Shown: in pieces, positions 6,301 to 7,106 of the stretch | Position numbering within the stretch: the stretch's first letter is position 1 | How the letters are laid out: each line of letters begins with the position of its first letter | DNA from: Chitinophagaceae bacterium | GTDB lineage: Bacteria; Bacteroidota; Bacteroidia; Chitinophagales; Chitinophagaceae | Length of the DNA stretch: 7,106 nucleotides | Assembly (NCBI GenBank): GCA_021323155.1 | Contig: JAJTCI010000122.1 | Coordinates: forward strand, 1-7,106 | Direction: 5' to 3' | Translations under genes and position numbers: made by a program | Notes under the pieces: model-generated | Told to the model about the DNA's origin: nothing | Seen by the model: the letters and a program-made list of their open reading frames with translations, nothing else | The model's database searches: none

Positions 6301-6342
6301 AATACGAAGCCGGACGCCGTTGTTGGTCGCCTGACCAACAAC
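6301..6342. repeat. 42-bp direct repeat, copy 2
   Basis: Identical to 6077-6118. Both copies keep the 18 bp before the palindrome (AATACGAAGCCGGACGCC), a flank not found next to the AGGC-loop copies on the right. Confidence 0.88.
6320..6341 (-). repeat. REP palindrome, perfect copy (GCCT loop), left flank of the RAYT gene
   Basis: This is the exact reverse complement of the copy at 6966-6987, so the transposase gene sits between inverted copies. It is the right end of the second copy of the 42-bp direct repeat (6301-6342). Confidence 0.92.
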
Positions 6343-6441
6343 ATCCACACGGGGAACGTCAATTGGTCCCTCCACTTTTATTGCCATCTGGGTCAACTAT
6401 TATGAACGAACTGGGGTCATAGAGGGTGTTAGTTTTACCGT

Positions 6442-6963
6442 ATGATCCTCTTCGATCATCATACCCAGTTTGTAACGGTGACTTGCCTCAACTGGCTCCC
6501 CGTTCTCAAGAAAGACCTGCATAAAGACATACTACTGGAATCATTCCGCAAGAGAGTGCGTGAGGAAGCCGTCTCGATTTATGCCTTTGTCATTATGCCC
6601 AATCATTTTCATGCGATATGGCAGCTGCATGACGGTATTAAGAAACACGAATTCCAACGGGATCTACTCAAATTCACTTCCAGGAGCATTCTCGGTTTCA
6701 TGAAGATGCACGACGATCCGTTACTCGCCCAGCTTGAAGTAAAGGACCGTGACCGACGGTACCAGGTGTGGGAGAGGAACGCGTTAAGTATGGATATGTA
6801 CTCCGAGGCATTCTTTCAGCAGAAGTTCGATTATTTGCATAATAACCCGGTTCACCCAAAATGGAAGCTGACGACGCTGCCGGAGGATTACAAGTATAGC
6901 AGTGCATCTTTTTATATGACCGGGCAAGATGACTTTGGGTTTCTGCAACATTATGATGGGTGA
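6442..6963 (+). CDS. REP-associated tyrosine transposase (RAYT, Y1/HUH family, IS200/IS605-related)
   Basis: This encodes 173 residues from an ATG at 6442, with an in-frame TAG at 6430-6432 before it. It has the family landmarks in order: an early strand FVTVTCLNW (10-18), the metal-binding HUH-type motif in FVIMPNHFHAIW (49-60, H55-F-H57), a basic helix (KFTSRSILGFMK), and the C-terminal KFDYLHNNPVHPKW (128-141). Y131 is the best candidate for the catalytic tyrosine. The closing YKYSSASFY (150-158) is also typical of this family. The length is normal and nothing is broken, so it may be active. Such enzymes cut single-stranded DNA at hairpin REP sequences using a 5'-phosphotyrosine link, and they are normally single-copy, domesticated and non-self-spreading. 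The gene is surrounded by matching palindromes, the nearest 2 bp after the TGA. I see no promoter of its own with confidence. It is the only clear plus-strand gene in the right half. Confidence 0.9.
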   Translation: MILFDHHTQFVTVTCLNWLPVLKKDLHKDILLESFRKRVREEAVSIYAFVIMPNHFHAIWQLHDGIKKHEFQRDLLKFTSRSILGFMKMHDDPLLAQLEVKDRDRRYQVWERNALSMDMYSEAFFQQKFDYLHNNPVHPKWKLTTLPEDYKYSSASFYMTGQDDFGFLQHYDG

Positions 6964-6965
6964 GA

Positions 6966-6987
6966 TTGTTGGTCAGGCGACCAACAA
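6966..6987 (+). repeat. REP palindrome, perfect copy (AGGC loop), abutting the RAYT stop codon
   Basis: It starts 2 bp after the TGA of the transposase gene, so any transcript of the gene ends in, or runs through, this 9-bp hairpin. No T-run follows. Confidence 0.92.
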
Positions 6988-7024
6988 AGACGGGGCTCCG
7001 GGTTATGCGTTACGGTAGGAAAGT

Positions 7025-7046
7025 TTGTTGGTCAGGCGACCAACAA
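7025..7046 (+). repeat. REP palindrome, perfect copy (AGGC loop)
   Basis: Begins 59 bp after the start of the previous copy. GTAG (7015-7018) lies 6 bp before it. The next bases are AGGCCCTG, as after the copy at 6216. Confidence 0.92.
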
Positions 7047-7084
7047 AGGCCCTGCGTTCTTATCGGGCATTACGGTGGAGGAAT

Positions 7085-7106
7085 TTGTTGGTCAGGCGAC
7101 CAACAA
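7085..7106 (+). repeat. REP palindrome, perfect copy (AGGC loop), ends at the window edge
   Basis: Begins 60 bp after the start of the previous copy. GGAG (7077-7080) lies 4 bp before it. The window ends with its last base, so the array may continue. Confidence 0.92.

Larger units (their letters stand above)
5994..6441. other. Non-coding repeat-rich interval left of the RAYT gene
   Basis: Apart from the listed palindromes and the 42-bp direct repeat, this interval holds half-copies marked by TCGCCT at 5982, 6002, 6025 and 6122. It also holds a short coding-like fragment on the minus strand (6359-6441). Long open frames across it are translations of the repeats. I see no confident gene. Confidence 0.6.
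6320..6987 (+). mobile_element. REP/RAYT (REPtron-like) unit: transposase gene between inverted REP palindromes
   Basis: The RAYT gene (6442-6963) is enclosed by a perfect inverted pair of the 22-bp palindrome, 100 bp before its start and 2 bp after its stop. More copies lie on both sides, GCCT-loop mostly left and AGGC-loop right. In the known REPtron arrangement a RAYT gene is flanked by inverted copies of the REP it recognises. The layout is seen directly. That the protein acts on these repeats is inferred. The bounds given are only the nearest inverted pair, since no target duplication shows the true ends. Confidence 0.65.

Noticed and set aside
5868..6362. A 164-residue minus-strand gene across the repeats
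   Set aside because: Most of it is translated REP sequence (CWSPDQQ and CWSGDQQ units). Only the last 36-41 codons look like protein.
6966..7106. CRISPR array with 22-bp repeats and 37-38-bp spacers
   Set aside because: The spacers are related to each other, the repeat is a perfect palindrome found in both orientations nearby, and a RAYT gene adjoins it, with no cas gene in view.

Overview
The window reads as a chromosomal segment of a Bacteroidota bacterium, most likely from the Chitinophagaceae or a close relative. This is an inference from gene style: Sec and lipoprotein signals followed by barrel-like or lipoprotein bodies, a secreted WCGPC thioredoxin with a long helical tail, weak Shine-Dalgarno sites, and ATTCACC-type heptamer repeats between genes. 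No rRNA, tRNA or CRISPR array is present.

Left part (1-2500). On the minus strand lie the membrane-sensor N-terminus of a protein that runs off the left edge (1-845, probably a sensor histidine kinase) and, 44 bp upstream of it, a small exported barrel-like protein (890-1501). A divergent 43-residue single-span membrane protein (1603-1734, plus strand) is followed by a strong intrinsic terminator (1807-1841). That terminator sits at the convergent end of a two-span membrane protein of unknown function (1840-2412, minus strand).

Middle part (2501-5820). Four minus-strand genes follow: a secreted thioredoxin-like protein, a class I SAM-dependent methyltransferase, a RimJ/RimL-type GNAT acetyltransferase, and a putative lipoprotein with no ordinary start codon in front of its lipobox. 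The methyltransferase is bracketed by degenerate 7-bp repeats (GGTGAAT type). One of these blocks encloses a GC-rich hairpin.

Right part (5868-7106). This is the most interesting region. A complete REP-associated tyrosine transposase (RAYT, Y1/HUH family; 6442-6963, plus strand) lies among at least eight copies of one 22-bp palindrome (9-bp stem, tetraloop AGGC or GCCT). Copies left of the gene are mostly in one orientation and copies right of it all in the other. The last three form a roughly 60-bp-period array that ends exactly at the window edge. Together these look like a REP/RAYT (REPtron-like) unit in a Bacteroidota genome. On its left side the repeats abut the 3' end of a TlpA/redoxin-like gene (5868-5993), which appears to have lost the rest of its thioredoxin fold.

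Apart from the RAYT with its repeats, the genes do not form one evident pathway. They look like ordinary envelope and modification genes next to a small repeat-proliferating element.
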